From a bacterium UBP14_UBA6098 (GTDB lineage Bacteria > UBP14 > UBA6098), in contig DIWU01000030.1 of the NCBI GenBank assembly GCA_002428525.1, positions 89,389 through 153,388 of the forward strand: a stretch of 64,000 nt of DNA, given 5' to 3'. The translations under genes and the position numbers were made by a program. A model generated the notes under the pieces. It was not told the origin of the DNA. It saw nothing but the letters and a program-made list of their open reading frames with translations, and searched no databases. Positions 34,990-44,165 of this stretch are shown here, one piece after another (the stretch's first letter is position 1; each line of letters starts with the position of its first letter).

Positions 34990-37788
34990 TCAGGGCCTTT
35001 TCGGGGTGAACTCGATCTCGACGCGGCGGTTGATAATCCTGCCCTCGGGAAGGTCGTTGTTCCCAAGCTCGATCTTATAGGCCGCCTCGCCCTTTCCGCG
35101 GAGGATCGAGTAGGGGTTTTCCGAGCCGTAACCGCGGGCGGTCATCGTCGAGTTGCGCTCCGCAAGCCAAGAACTTAATTGTTCCTCGTCGAAGTCCATT
35201 ATTTTCATGATATATTTTCGGAAGGTCTCGAATTGCTCCTCGGCGCGTCGCTCGGAGAGCTTGAGGTTTCCGGCCTCGACTCCGACGACATCGGTATGCC
35301 CTCCGATGACGACATCGAGGTTGCCGTCGCGCTGGATTCGGTTGACAATCTCGCGGGTGAGTTGCTCCATACGAACCGAGGCATAATCCGGCTCGCCGTG
35401 GGCGCCCGCGAAGGCGAACTGGACTAAGATCAAACGGCCGGATATATCTCTGCTGTTCGTGAGGACGACGGTCAGGGTTTCCGGGGAGGAGCTTGCGGTT
35501 TGTCCGAACTCGTCGGAGGCTTCGGCGCGGGCGACATAGATGTCCGCCGGATCGACAAGCCCGCCCTTCGAGTCGGTCCAATTCCAGAGCTGGGTGCTAA
35601 GAAGGCCCTTGGCGTCGGAGAACTCGCGGACAATCCGGCCGAGGCCGTCCTCGATGATAATTTTCGACGAGGCGATTCTTCCGCCGCCCTCGACGGACAG
35701 CTCGAACTTGCTCTTTCCGAAACCCGGCTCGATCTTGAGTTCCTCGTCGGGAACCTCGAAGGCTTGGGGTTTGTAGAGAATACTGCCGGCGGTAATAATG
35801 ACCTTTGCCTCTTCGCCCTTGGCCTCGCGCGAATATACGCGCCCCGCAAACCTCGGGCCGATGAGTTTCGCAAGGCTACGCTCGAGGGCGTAGGCCGAGT
35901 CCAAGCTCGGCGCGGCGACGACGACCTCGAACAGCGGATTCTCGAAGAGCCGCTTATGGAAGCGCTCGATATCGAGGCTATTAAGGTCGAAGGAGCGGAG
36001 GAACCATTCGTTCGGGGGCGAGGGCTGAACGCGCATCTCGACCCTGCGGTTCTCCTCCGCGATGAAGCGTTTGCCGAGGCGCGTGCCCTCGAATTTCTCC
36101 TTCTCCGCGCGGGATCGGGATCTGTCGTGTTCGCCGGAGATCTCGATCCTATCCGCGAGCGTCGGCTCAACCGCGATCATCGCTGAGGCGATATTTCGCG
36201 CCCGTGAATCGGCCAAGGCCGCGCCCTCCGGCCCCTGCGGGTCGTCGTTGGAATAAAAGCCCTCGAGGGTTAGCCGGGTGTCGGGGTTCGCGGCAAGCCT
36301 CCGGGAGATATTGGCGAGAAGCGGCTCAAAACGCGGGTCTATCTCGGCGGAACCGCTCTCGAAGAAGACAATCGGAATGATCGGTTCGTCTTCTGTGACA
36401 GTGATCTGCTGAGTTAGGCGAAGCTCCTTTTTATCGACATCGAGCCTCGCAAGCGGTGCGCCGTAGATTTTGAAGCGCGCCGAGGCGCTGTTGTTCGTTT
36501 CGTCCAACTCGAGAATTAAGCCGTCGAAATCTGGAAAGGCTTGGCCGGTATCGTCCGCGCGGATCGTTATCTTCAACTCGCCCTCGGCTTTGGGGAGGTA
36601 ATCGAAATCGACATCGGCGCTCTCGCCGGCCGGAAGGGTATTTATATCTGCCATATCGATGACCGCGTCATCTAAAAACAAAGCGATCGGAAAATTATCG
36701 GCCGAGCGAAGGCCGTTGTTTTTAAGCCTGCATCGAATAATCGCCTCCGCGCCGACAATCGGACTGCCGACGAATTCGATCTCCTCGACGACAATATCCG
36801 GATAGGCAGGTTTCGGAGGCTCGAATCGATAAACCGCGGAAACCCTGTGCGAGGGCACGCCGATCCCTGTCGTCGGTTGCGAGATCTCATAGCGCGCGCC
36901 CGGGCCGACACCGGCGTCGAGGTAATAGGTCGCGCCGAGGCCGACCGCCCATCTTCCGGCGAAAAGGCCGAGTTCCAGCCTGCCGTCGAGATAATCCTTG
37001 CGAATCGCAATAGTCGGGTCGATATTCGCCTCGAATTCGCCGTATTCGGAGCGATAGCTGAGCATCGGGGAAACACGAACGCCCTCCCATGGCAGTGTGA
37101 ATTCGCCGCCGACCTGCAGTTCCAAGGGCAGTCTGTCCTCGACATCGTCTTCGAGGGCGAGGTTCGGCCGGTTGAGATCGTCGGCACAAAGCTGTAGTGA
37201 CCAATCCGCGGTGCGATAGATCATTCCGAGGCCGAGCGAAAGCGCCGTCGCGCCGGTTCCGTCCGCGAAGAGCGGGTCGTTCGGGTCGCTCAAGCGAAAA
37301 TCGGACTCGGAGTAAACCCTACGGCGGATTCGCGCGGTCGCCCCTCCGAAAAGACCTATTCGCCTCGTTTCGTCGAGGGGGCTTGCCGGCCGCCCTATCC
37401 TCCGGGCATAGTGGATCGAATAGGACTGCGTCGAGATCATTCCGCCGCGGAAAAGGCCGATCGAAGCGCCCCATCCGCGGTTCAGAACATGATGGGCATA
37501 GAGGATATTCCCCGCGGACAGCACCTCGCCGATTCCCCAGAAGAACCTCTGAAAATCGACGGCCGCCTGAGTTTGCGGTATCGCCGCCAAGCTCGCGGGA
37601 TTCAACAGGGCCGGCCTTTGCGGCGTAGCGAACGAGCCTATTCCGCTCGAGGGCATTCCGTCCAAGATCAGATTGTTTTCATAGGGGAAAAAATCCGCCT
37701 CGGAAAGAGCGCCCGAACAGAGCGCTATCGAGGCCGAAAGCGTCAAAATTAAAGCTATCGCTCTTTTTGAAAAAAAATTATTTATCAT
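34990..37788 (-). CDS. Large outer-membrane protein with CARDB and two OmpA-like domains
   Basis: 932 residues. After a signal peptide the first 330 residues look like an outer-membrane barrel (RRIGLFGGATARIRRR, alternating hydrophobic strands). Then come a CARDB Ig-like domain (about 335-440), a first OmpA-type peptidoglycan-binding domain (about 460-590, with ADSRARNIAS), a FlgD-like Ig segment (about 700-760), and a second OmpA domain at the C-terminus (GGHTDVVG, LSERRAEEQ). It overlaps the pilN-like gene by 4 bp. The operon context suggests it could serve as the outer-membrane and cell-wall anchor of the pilus-like machine in place of a secretin. Confidence 0.85.
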   Translation of the reverse strand: MINNFFSKRAIALILTLSASIALCSGALSEADFFPYENNLILDGMPSSGIGSFATPQRPALLNPASLAAIPQTQAAVDFQRFFWGIGEVLSAGNILYAHHVLNRGWGASIGLFRGGMISTQSYSIHYARRIGRPASPLDETRRIGLFGGATARIRRRVYSESDFRLSDPNDPLFADGTGATALSLGLGMIYRTADWSLQLCADDLNRPNLALEDDVEDRLPLELQVGGEFTLPWEGVRVSPMLSYRSEYGEFEANIDPTIAIRKDYLDGRLELGLFAGRWAVGLGATYYLDAGVGPGARYEISQPTTGIGVPSHRVSAVYRFEPPKPAYPDIVVEEIEFVGSPIVGAEAIIRCRLKNNGLRSADNFPIALFLDDAVIDMADINTLPAGESADVDFDYLPKAEGELKITIRADDTGQAFPDFDGLILELDETNNSASARFKIYGAPLARLDVDKKELRLTQQITVTEDEPIIPIVFFESGSAEIDPRFEPLLANISRRLAANPDTRLTLEGFYSNDDPQGPEGAALADSRARNIASAMIAVEPTLADRIEISGEHDRSRSRAEKEKFEGTRLGKRFIAEENRRVEMRVQPSPPNEWFLRSFDLNSLDIERFHKRLFENPLFEVVVAAPSLDSAYALERSLAKLIGPRFAGRVYSREAKGEEAKVIITAGSILYKPQAFEVPDEELKIEPGFGKSKFELSVEGGGRIASSKIIIEDGLGRIVREFSDAKGLLSTQLWNWTDSKGGLVDPADIYVARAEASDEFGQTASSSPETLTVVLTNSRDISGRLILVQFAFAGAHGEPDYASVRMEQLTREIVNRIQRDGNLDVVIGGHTDVVGVEAGNLKLSERRAEEQFETFRKYIMKIMDFDEEQLSSWLAERNSTMTARGYGSENPYSILRGKGEAAYKIELGNNDLPEGRIINRRVEIEFTPKRP

Positions 37789-38741
37789 GAAATCGGAGCC
37801 TCTCCCGAGGCCGCGGCGGAGATTTGCGTCTTGATATCGTAAACCCGGACAATAAAGCCGGTCTTGAGGATATCCTCTTTGATAGGTTTGCCCTCGATCC
37901 CCTCGAGCGAAAACCTCGAGACCTCGACCATCTTGCCGCTGGTCTCGACCGCGCGGACGAATTTCAGCACAGAAGCGAAGTTCCCTATGCCCTGAACACC
38001 GATGAGATAACGGCTTCCGCCCTCGACCTCCTCGCGATCGACCGGCACTGTCCTGACCGAGGACAACCCGCAGGCACGGGCGATCGAGTCCAACTCGCCG
38101 ATCATCGCCCCGCGCATATAGGGCGGGATCGCTTGAAGCGATTCGGAGATGCGCATAACAGGTTTCAAGCTCGTGACGATAATATATTCGGTCTCGCCCT
38201 TTTTAATATCGAAGGTCAAGACTCGCTCGGATTCTAAAATCTCCGACCTGAAAATCGTGCCCTCGGTTTGGATGTTAACATCCATCGGGAGAACACCCTC
38301 GATGAAAACCGAGCCCTCGATGCCCGTCGTCACCGTGAAAACCTTTCCGCGCACCGCGGCTATTGTCTCGAGAAGGCCGGTTGTCCGGCCGAACCAAGGT
38401 ATAGGCCCTCTCGTGGGCGCGGGGATATGTTGCATCGATTCGTGGGCTTCGATGGCAGGAACCGTGGGGTTCTGCGGCACCCTCGGCGGAGTTTCCCCTT
38501 GAACCGGCTTTCCGGTTCCGGACTGCGGCACTCGCGGAGCCCCCGCCCGGGCGAACCTTTTCATAGCGAGTTGCGGCGCGAGCTTAGGGAGATAAAGCCA
38601 AAGCGAAAACGCAAGCACGGCGACGAGCACACCGGCCACCGCGAAGAGAACCCACTTACTCTTCTTCTTAGCCTCCTCAGGCTCGGCGAGCGCCGGAGCG
38701 GCTTGAGGCTCTATGAGCTTTATCGCGAGGAACTTAGTCAT
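37785..38741 (-). CDS. PilN/PilO-like inner-membrane protein
   Basis: 318 residues. A short cytoplasmic N-terminus (MTKFLAIKLIEP), one membrane helix (about 29-50), a Pro-rich linker, and a periplasmic alpha/beta part with PilN/PilO-like layout (VLKFVRAVETSGKMVEVSRF). In type IV pilus systems this protein links PilM to the periplasmic ring. It overlaps the pilM-like gene by 8 bp. Sequence identity to known PilN is weak; the call rests on size, topology and position. Confidence 0.65.
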   Translation of the reverse strand: MTKFLAIKLIEPQAAPALAEPEEAKKKSKWVLFAVAGVLVAVLAFSLWLYLPKLAPQLAMKRFARAGAPRVPQSGTGKPVQGETPPRVPQNPTVPAIEAHESMQHIPAPTRGPIPWFGRTTGLLETIAAVRGKVFTVTTGIEGSVFIEGVLPMDVNIQTEGTIFRSEILESERVLTFDIKKGETEYIIVTSLKPVMRISESLQAIPPYMRGAMIGELDSIARACGLSSVRTVPVDREEVEGGSRYLIGVQGIGNFASVLKFVRAVETSGKMVEVSRFSLEGIEGKPIKEDILKTGFIVRVYDIKTQISAAASGEAPIS

Positions 38742-39624
38742 AGGGTGATCTCATCGCCAATCCGAAGGGTTTTATCAGCCTCGCCCACGGGATAGTGGTC
38801 TTCAGCTTCGACGCATCGACCCAAGAGCTTTTAAAGGGATCGCCGTCGAATACTTGCAGATTCATATAGTTGCCGGTCTTGGAGGCGAGGAAGCTCTCGG
38901 CGTATCGGCCGCAGGCGATCATCATCTCGGGGCCTTTTTTCCCGAGGACAAAGCCGTGCAGAGCGAAAAACTTATTGAACTCCTGAGTGAGCGCCCTCGC
39001 GAGGGGAAAGGAGCCGTCGTCGCCGGAGATCACCTCGGCGGGAGTGCGGAAATATCCGCCCGAGATGAAGGCACCCTTGCTCGCGAGCCCGAAGCTCGTA
39101 TAGGGCGCGGAGATATCCACGATCAGGAAGTTCTCCGAGGGAAAATCGAGGAAGATCACCGACAGCGCATTGAAGGCCGCGATTATATCCGGCTCGACCG
39201 CGCAGGGCGAAAGCCCGAATGAGGTCAGTAGCCTTGCCCTCTCCTCGACGAGAACCGAACGGGACGCGACCGCGAGGTTGCGCTTTCCGACATTGCCCTC
39301 GCCGGCCTCGACAGCCTTGATTTTGTATAGCGAGGCAATCTCGTTCACATGCTGGCCCATCTCCCATGCGAGATTATCGTTCGAGTCGTCGAAATAGCCC
39401 TCGGGAACATCGAATTCCTTGATCGCACAGAAATGGGAGGGGATATTGATGGAGGCGATATATGCGGTGAGCTTCGCCCGTTTTTTCAACACCTTGAAGG
39501 CCTCGATCACAGCGGCCGGATTCTCGATTCGACCGTCCTTCACAACCCCGGGCGGAAGCTTCTCCTCGTCGGCGATAGTAAGTTGAATACTCTTGGCGCC
39601 GATAAGCGCTTGAACAACAGTCAA
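38734..39624 (-). CDS. PilM-like actin-fold protein
   Basis: 296 residues from the TTG at 39624. Actin/FtsA-like pattern: AVEPDIIAAFNALSV, LIVDISAPYTSFGLASKG and LTQEFNKFFA near the end, as in PilM. The family sits on the cytoplasmic side of the membrane and binds PilN. The in-frame sequence runs 55 codons further upstream to the TAG of the prepilin gene and contains the expected first strand of the fold (ALGISVEDDRL) behind a Lys/Pro-rich linker, yet holds no ATG, GTG or TTG. The true start probably lies between 39625 and 39789. Confidence 0.75.
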   Translation of the reverse strand: MTVVQALIGAKSIQLTIADEEKLPPGVVKDGRIENPAAVIEAFKVLKKRAKLTAYIASINIPSHFCAIKEFDVPEGYFDDSNDNLAWEMGQHVNEIASLYKIKAVEAGEGNVGKRNLAVASRSVLVEERARLLTSFGLSPCAVEPDIIAAFNALSVIFLDFPSENFLIVDISAPYTSFGLASKGAFISGGYFRTPAEVISGDDGSFPLARALTQEFNKFFALHGFVLGKKGPEMMIACGRYAESFLASKTGNYMNLQVFDGDPFKSSWVDASKLKTTIPWARLIKPFGLAMRSPYD

Positions 39625-39789
39625 CCTGTCATCCTCGACGGAGATTCCGAGGGCGTTTCTCTTGTGGACAATATCGAACCCCTCCGGAACCGCTATCGTG
39701 GCGGGCGCGGGCTTCAGCTTCTCGGCCGCGGTCGGTTTGGAAGCGGCCTTGGTCGGTGTATTTTTCCCCTTCTTACCCGTAGAAAGCCC

Positions 39790-40266
39790 CTATTTCTCTT
39801 CCCATGTGAACTCGCCCTTTATAACCTGCCCGTGGCCGTTTTTGCAGGAGATCGAATAGAAAACCGAATCGCGAACGATGACAACATACTCCTGCCCGTC
39901 GAGCGGGCACTTGAAGTCGAAGCCCTCCGGCAGATAGGGCTTAAGTAGGTTCATATCGTCGGTGAACATCCTGACCTTGACCTCGACGGGCGGCTCCTTG
40001 CCCTTGCCCTTGGGCGCCGGCGTAGCAACCTCGGTGGTTTCCGGCTCGACCGGCTTTTCGGGTTGATTGAGAAGCGCTGGGTCGCCGGAGGTGGAGAAGA
40101 AATCGACCATAGCCTTGTTCATAAGCTCCATCTTCGCCCGACAGGCCTTCTCCGCCTCGACGAGGTCTTTCTCGCGCATCATCGGGATTACAAGAGCGGC
40201 TATCACGCCGACGACGAGAATTAAGATAATAACATCTAACAGTGAGATTCCTGATTTGCCTTTCAC
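39790..40266 (-). CDS. Type IV prepilin-like (pseudopilin) protein
   Basis: 158 residues. The start MKGKSGISLLDVIILILVV is a class III signal: short basic leader, cleavage after Gly, and a hydrophobic helix. The usual Glu at +5 is replaced by Asp. The rest includes a Pro-rich linker and a C-terminal part with a Cys pair (FKCPLDG, SISCKNG) that may form a disulfide. It probably forms a pseudopilus or minor pilin under the PilB-like ATPase further on. Confidence 0.82.
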   Translation of the reverse strand: MKGKSGISLLDVIILILVVGVIAALVIPMMREKDLVEAEKACRAKMELMNKAMVDFFSTSGDPALLNQPEKPVEPETTEVATPAPKGKGKEPPVEVKVRMFTDDMNLLKPYLPEGFDFKCPLDGQEYVVIVRDSVFYSISCKNGHGQVIKGEFTWEEK

Positions 40267-40287
40267 GAGTCCTCCGTTTGGTTTGTT

Positions 40288-40689
40288 CTATTGTTTGATA
40301 ATTATCCGCTTTTTAAACTTCTCCAGCTTTGCGGGGCCGATCCCCTTGACACGAAGCAAATCCTCGGGACATTTATAGCGGCCGTTTTGAGCCCTGTCCT
40401 CGATAATTCTATCCGCGAGCGTCGGGCCTATACCGTCGAGGCTTTCGAGCTCGGCCTTCGCGGCGCGATTAATATCAACCGGCGCCGACGGTCGAACGAC
40501 CCCCGGCGCGATCGTCGAAGCCACGGACGGTTCGGCCTGTATTCCGCAGGAGGGAACTTCATGAGCGACCTCTTCGGGAAACAGCGACGAACCTTGTCGG
40601 TCAAGATTGCCCGCGGCAAAGCCTCCGGCCAGTCCGACAAAGATGAACAAAATCAGCGATATTTCGCTCTTTGTAAAAAGATCGTTCAT
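40288..40689 (-). CDS. ComEA-like helix-hairpin-helix protein
   Basis: 133 residues: an N-terminal membrane helix (about 8-27), a linker, then two helix-hairpin-helix motifs (LESLDGIGPTLADRIIEDR and LLRVKGIGPAKLEKF), preceded by VDINRAAKAEL. This is the ComEA DNA-binding layout used in DNA uptake. It is the first gene of the pilus-like operon, so the machine may serve natural transformation. Confidence 0.9.
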   Translation of the reverse strand: MNDLFTKSEISLILFIFVGLAGGFAAGNLDRQGSSLFPEEVAHEVPSCGIQAEPSVASTIAPGVVRPSAPVDINRAAKAELESLDGIGPTLADRIIEDRAQNGRYKCPEDLLRVKGIGPAKLEKFKKRIIIKQ

Positions 40690-40715
40690 CTTTCCACTCT
40701 ATTTCATAACTATGA

Positions 40716-40743
40716 AATATAGTTCATTTTAATGTCTATTCAA
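40716..40743 (-). promoter_or_regulatory. Candidate promoter with overlapping palindrome, pilus-like operon
   Basis: Minus strand TTGAAT (40738-40743), 16-bp spacer, TATATT (40716-40721). A 17-bp palindrome aactatgaaatatagtt (40708-40724) covers the -10 box and could be an operator. Confidence 0.45.
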
Positions 40744-40807
40744 CAATAATCCTTTTAAACCAACCTTTTTTTTATATTTTATTATCTGAGAAATAACGGA
40801 GGAAGTA

Positions 40808-41884
40808 TTGAAACTGTTGGACAGATATATTCTTAAGGGGTTTATCGGCTTCGTGATTTGGGCGTTTATCGCCTTTCTTCTGCTCTTCTATCTCGTCGAT
40901 ATTGTCGAGAATATTGACAAATATATCGACAGGAACGCCGGAATCCTCGATGTCATCCTGTATTATCTCACCTATATGCCGTATATCATAATTCTCGTCA
41001 GCCCGATCGCCCTGCTTCTTTCGGGGAATTTCATATGCGGGCGTTTGTCTCAACACCGCGAGATCGTCGCGGTTCGTTCCGGTGGAATAAGCTCGCTTAG
41101 GGCCGGATGGACTATAATCCTTTTCGGCTTAATATGGTCGTTTGTCATTATGGCCGCCGGCGAGTTCCTCGTCCCAAAGACCAACGCGCTTCGACAAGAA
41201 ATCAAGACGGAGAAGATCGACAAAAAGAAATCGCGAACCACGCGAATCAGAAACCTCCTATATCAGGGCGAGGACGGCAGGGTCTATTCCATCGGGAGCT
41301 TAGACCCCCGCCGCTCCAGCGCAAACGATATCCTGATCGTCAGCTTCGATAAAAACGACAAGGTCAACGCCATGATTCGGGCGCGGGAGGCCCGATATGA
41401 GCGGGGTAGTTGGATTCTCTACGACGGCCATGTCTACTCCCTCGAGGGCGACTCGTTACATGAGTATTCGCAATTCTCCGAAAGGACGCTTCCCCTGCGA
41501 ACCTCCCCCTCCGACCTCGCCGAGCGCCGTGCCAGCCCCGACGAGATGGGCTTCTTCGAGCTAAGAAGGTTTATCCGCCGTGTCGAGCGCGCCGGCGGCG
41601 ACCCTCTTCGCGAACGAACCGACCTCCTAATGAAGATCTCGTATCCGTTCATCAATTTCGTTATTCTGCTTTTTGGGGTTCCGCTCTCGCTTCGTTTCCG
41701 AAGATCGGGTCTGATGGTCGGTTTCGCGCAGTCCGTCGCTATCGGCTTCTTTTACTTCGGCGCGATTCGAGTCGGGCAGGTCCTCGGTTACAACGGCACT
41801 CTCTCCCCCGCCCTCGCGGCCACGATGGGGAATATTATCTTCGCCTCCGGCGGGCTTGTGCTTCTGTTTTCTCTTAGAGAATAA
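40808..41884 (+). CDS. LptF/LptG family permease
   Basis: 358 residues with about six helices: three near the N-terminus (for example MPYIIILVSPIALLLSGNFIC), a periplasmic beta-jellyroll part, and three near the C-terminus. GRLSQHREIVAVRSGG is the coupling motif of YjgP/YjgQ permeases. In LPS transport it works with LptB and its paralogue; neither is in the window. The start is TTG at 40808 with GGAGG six bases upstream, which supports it strongly. Confidence 0.92.
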   Translation: MKLLDRYILKGFIGFVIWAFIAFLLLFYLVDIVENIDKYIDRNAGILDVILYYLTYMPYIIILVSPIALLLSGNFICGRLSQHREIVAVRSGGISSLRAGWTIILFGLIWSFVIMAAGEFLVPKTNALRQEIKTEKIDKKKSRTTRIRNLLYQGEDGRVYSIGSLDPRRSSANDILIVSFDKNDKVNAMIRAREARYERGSWILYDGHVYSLEGDSLHEYSQFSERTLPLRTSPSDLAERRASPDEMGFFELRRFIRRVERAGGDPLRERTDLLMKISYPFINFVILLFGVPLSLRFRRSGLMVGFAQSVAIGFFYFGAIRVGQVLGYNGTLSPALAATMGNIIFASGGLVLLFSLRE

Positions 41885-41962
41885 TCGCTTTCGATTTTGC
41901 TTGCAAAGCCGATTTATATAAATATCATTCGCCGCTCAAATTGAATTAGAATCGGAGGTGCG

Positions 41963-42565
41963 ATGTTCGACGCGGTGTTTTTCGAGAGCTGGGCTTTCAA
42001 ATGGCTAATCCTGCCGGCGCTTATATTCTCCGCGCGTATTTTCGATGTGTCCATCGGAACGATTCGGATCATCATGGTCTCGCGGAGCCGTAAGTTCATC
42101 TCGGCGCTGTTGGGGTTTTTCGAGGTGATGATATGGCTCGTGGCTATCGGCCAAGTGCTTCAGAACCTCACGAATCCGATTTACTATATCGCCTACGGCG
42201 CCGGCTTCGCCTCGGGGAACTATATCGGAATCCTCATCGAGGAGAGGCTCGCGATGGGCGTTCAGCTCGTCCGAACCATCACGAAGAAGGACGCGACCGA
42301 GCTTATCGCCGCGCTTCGCGATCACGGTTTCATGGCTACCTCCGTCCCAGCGGAGAGTAGCGCCGGCCCGGTTAACATCATATGGACAGTCCTTCGCCGC
42401 GCGGACCTCCGCGAGGTCCTCGAGGTGATTCGCTCCTTCCATCCGCACGCCTTCTATTCCGTCGAGGATGTCCGCTCCGCCAGCGACGCTATTCCACCCT
42501 TCCGGCCGAACAAGGATGTTTCGGTCACGAGGCGGCTCTTCCAATTTGGAAAGAAGGGAAAATAG
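41963..42565 (+). CDS. UPF0316 membrane protein (DUF5698/DUF2179)
   Basis: 200 residues. Three hydrophobic helices in the first half (ARIFDVSIGTIRIIMVSR, ALLGFFEVMIWLVAIGQVL and IAYGAGFASGNYIGILIE) followed by a soluble domain with the DUF2179 pattern. Function unknown. The start ATG at 41963 has GGAGG five bases upstream. A terminator follows. Confidence 0.9.
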   Translation: MFDAVFFESWAFKWLILPALIFSARIFDVSIGTIRIIMVSRSRKFISALLGFFEVMIWLVAIGQVLQNLTNPIYYIAYGAGFASGNYIGILIEERLAMGVQLVRTITKKDATELIAALRDHGFMATSVPAESSAGPVNIIWTVLRRADLREVLEVIRSFHPHAFYSVEDVRSASDAIPPFRPNKDVSVTRRLFQFGKKGK

Positions 42566-42574
42566 CCTAAATAC

Positions 42575-42602
42575 AAAGGGCGGCCGTGAAGCCGCCCTTT
42601 TT
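42575..42602 (+). terminator. Intrinsic terminator between convergent genes
   Basis: Perfect 10-bp stem (aaagggcggc, 42575-42584 with 42591-42600) followed by T-rich DNA on the plus strand. It lies between the ends of the UPF0316 and aminotransferase genes. Confidence 0.8.
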
Positions 42603-42622
42603 AATTAGTTCAACAAATCGAC

Positions 42623-44011
42623 TCAGCCGCAACAGCCGCAAGAGCTTGCTTTTTTCTGAAGTAAACCCTCGAGAACCTCCGCGATAATAGCGAGGCCGCG
42701 GTCGATATCGGTCGCGCCGACATTGAGGCTCGGGCGGAACCGCACGGAGCGCGTCCCGCAGGGCAGAACTATCATGCCCTTGTTCATGCAGGCATCGAGG
42801 AACTTGGCGCGGCAATCCCCGGCCGGAAGGTCGAAGGCGCACATAAGCCCCGCGCCGCGTGCATTGGTCACCGGCGAGAACTCGGCCTCGATCTCTTTGA
42901 GGCCGGCGAGCAATCTCTCGCCCATCTTCGCCGCATTTGCGACCAGATTCTCCTCCTCGATGATCTCGAGATACTTGCGGCAACGAGCCATATCGGTGAG
43001 ATTGCCGCCCCAAGTCGAGTTTATACGGCTCGATTCCGCGAAAACGTTCTTCTCGACCTCGTCGATGCGCTTACCGGCGACTATCCCGCAGACTTGCGCC
43101 TTCTTGCCGAAGCAGAAGATGTCCGGCGCGACGCCGTAATTCTGCCAAGCCCACATCTTGCCGGTGATTCCCATACCGCATTGAACCTCGTCGAAGACGA
43201 GCATGACATCGAACTTGTCGCAGAGCGCACGGACAGCCCTGAAGAACTCCGGCCTGAAATGGTTGTCGCCGCCCTCGCCCTGAATCGGCTCCATAATGAA
43301 GGCGCAAATACCGTTCTGGTCGGCCTTGAAGGCCGCTTCCAGCTCGGCGAGAGTCTTATTCTCCGCCTCGATCGTGGCGGCGAGATTATCCCCTTCGAGC
43401 GGGAATTTCGCGGCCGGCGAGGAGATACGCGGCCAGTCGAATGCGGCGAAATACTTGTATTTCCGCGGGTCGGCCGTGTTCGTCAAGGAAAGCGTGTAGC
43501 CGGTTCTGCCGTGAAAGGCCTTCTCGAAATGCACGACCGCGGTGCCGACCGGCTTGGTCTCAGTGCCGATTCCCTTGGCCAGATTCTTGCGAACCTTCCA
43601 GTCCATCGCGGCCTTGAGGGCGTTTTCCACCGCAAGCCCGCCGCCGGCGACGATGAACAGGTGCTCGAAACCCTCCGGCATCGCCACGCGATCGAAGGTG
43701 GCGACGAATTTCGCCATCTCGACCGTGTAAAGGTCGGAGTTCGAGGGGTTATGAATCGCGATCTTGCCGATCTCCTCGATGAACTTCGGATTGTTCATTT
43801 TCGGGTGGTTATGCCCGATCGGGTTGCTCGCGAAATAGCTGAAAAAGTCCAAGTAGGGCTTTTGATTTAGGGCGTCGTAAAGGATTTGTCCCTGCGAGCG
43901 CTCGAGATCGAGGACGAGGTCGAAACCGTCGGCCAGCATGACCTTTCCGAGGGCCTTGTGGACATCCGAGGCTTGAAATTTATCGACTTCTTCTTTCGTG
44001 TATTTTTTCAT
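42623..44011 (-). CDS. lat: L-lysine 6-transaminase
   Basis: 462 residues of the class III PLP aminotransferase family. GGGLAVENALKAAMDWKVR, the cofactor Asp in VFDEVQCGMG and the Schiff-base Lys in FGKKAQVCG are present. The last motif and N-terminus fit lysine epsilon-aminotransferase, which turns lysine plus 2-oxoglutarate into the semialdehyde/piperideine carboxylate. The C-terminus SSCGCCG is unusual: three Cys in five residues, possibly metal- or redox-active. The gene has a long leader with its own short ORF. Confidence 0.93.
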   Translation of the reverse strand: MKKYTKEEVDKFQASDVHKALGKVMLADGFDLVLDLERSQGQILYDALNQKPYLDFFSYFASNPIGHNHPKMNNPKFIEEIGKIAIHNPSNSDLYTVEMAKFVATFDRVAMPEGFEHLFIVAGGGLAVENALKAAMDWKVRKNLAKGIGTETKPVGTAVVHFEKAFHGRTGYTLSLTNTADPRKYKYFAAFDWPRISSPAAKFPLEGDNLAATIEAENKTLAELEAAFKADQNGICAFIMEPIQGEGGDNHFRPEFFRAVRALCDKFDVMLVFDEVQCGMGITGKMWAWQNYGVAPDIFCFGKKAQVCGIVAGKRIDEVEKNVFAESSRINSTWGGNLTDMARCRKYLEIIEEENLVANAAKMGERLLAGLKEIEAEFSPVTNARGAGLMCAFDLPAGDCRAKFLDACMNKGMIVLPCGTRSVRFRPSLNVGATDIDRGLAIIAEVLEGLLQKKASSCGCCG

Positions 44012-44074
44012 GGCAAACTTCTCCCTTGTTTCTTTGGGTTATTGTAAAAAAATGAAAGTGGTCGGGGAAATATA

Positions 44075-44149
44075 TCAACCGCAAGGGTCGCCGAGAACCT
44101 TGTTCCTATAACGCAAATCGCGGTCGAAATTGTGCGCGTGTCTTTGCAT
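44075..44149 (-). CDS. Possible 24-residue leader peptide upstream of lat
   Basis: A short frame starting at ATG 44149 with GGAG upstream and ending in TGA at 44075, 63 bases before the lat start. It lies between the candidate promoter and lat, encodes a His/Arg/Asp-rich peptide ending in Cys-Gly, and is not rich in lysine. It may be a regulatory upstream ORF or a chance frame. Confidence 0.4.
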   Translation of the reverse strand: MQRHAHNFDRDLRYRNKVLGDPCG

Positions 44150-44165
44150 GTCAGTGTCTCTCCTC

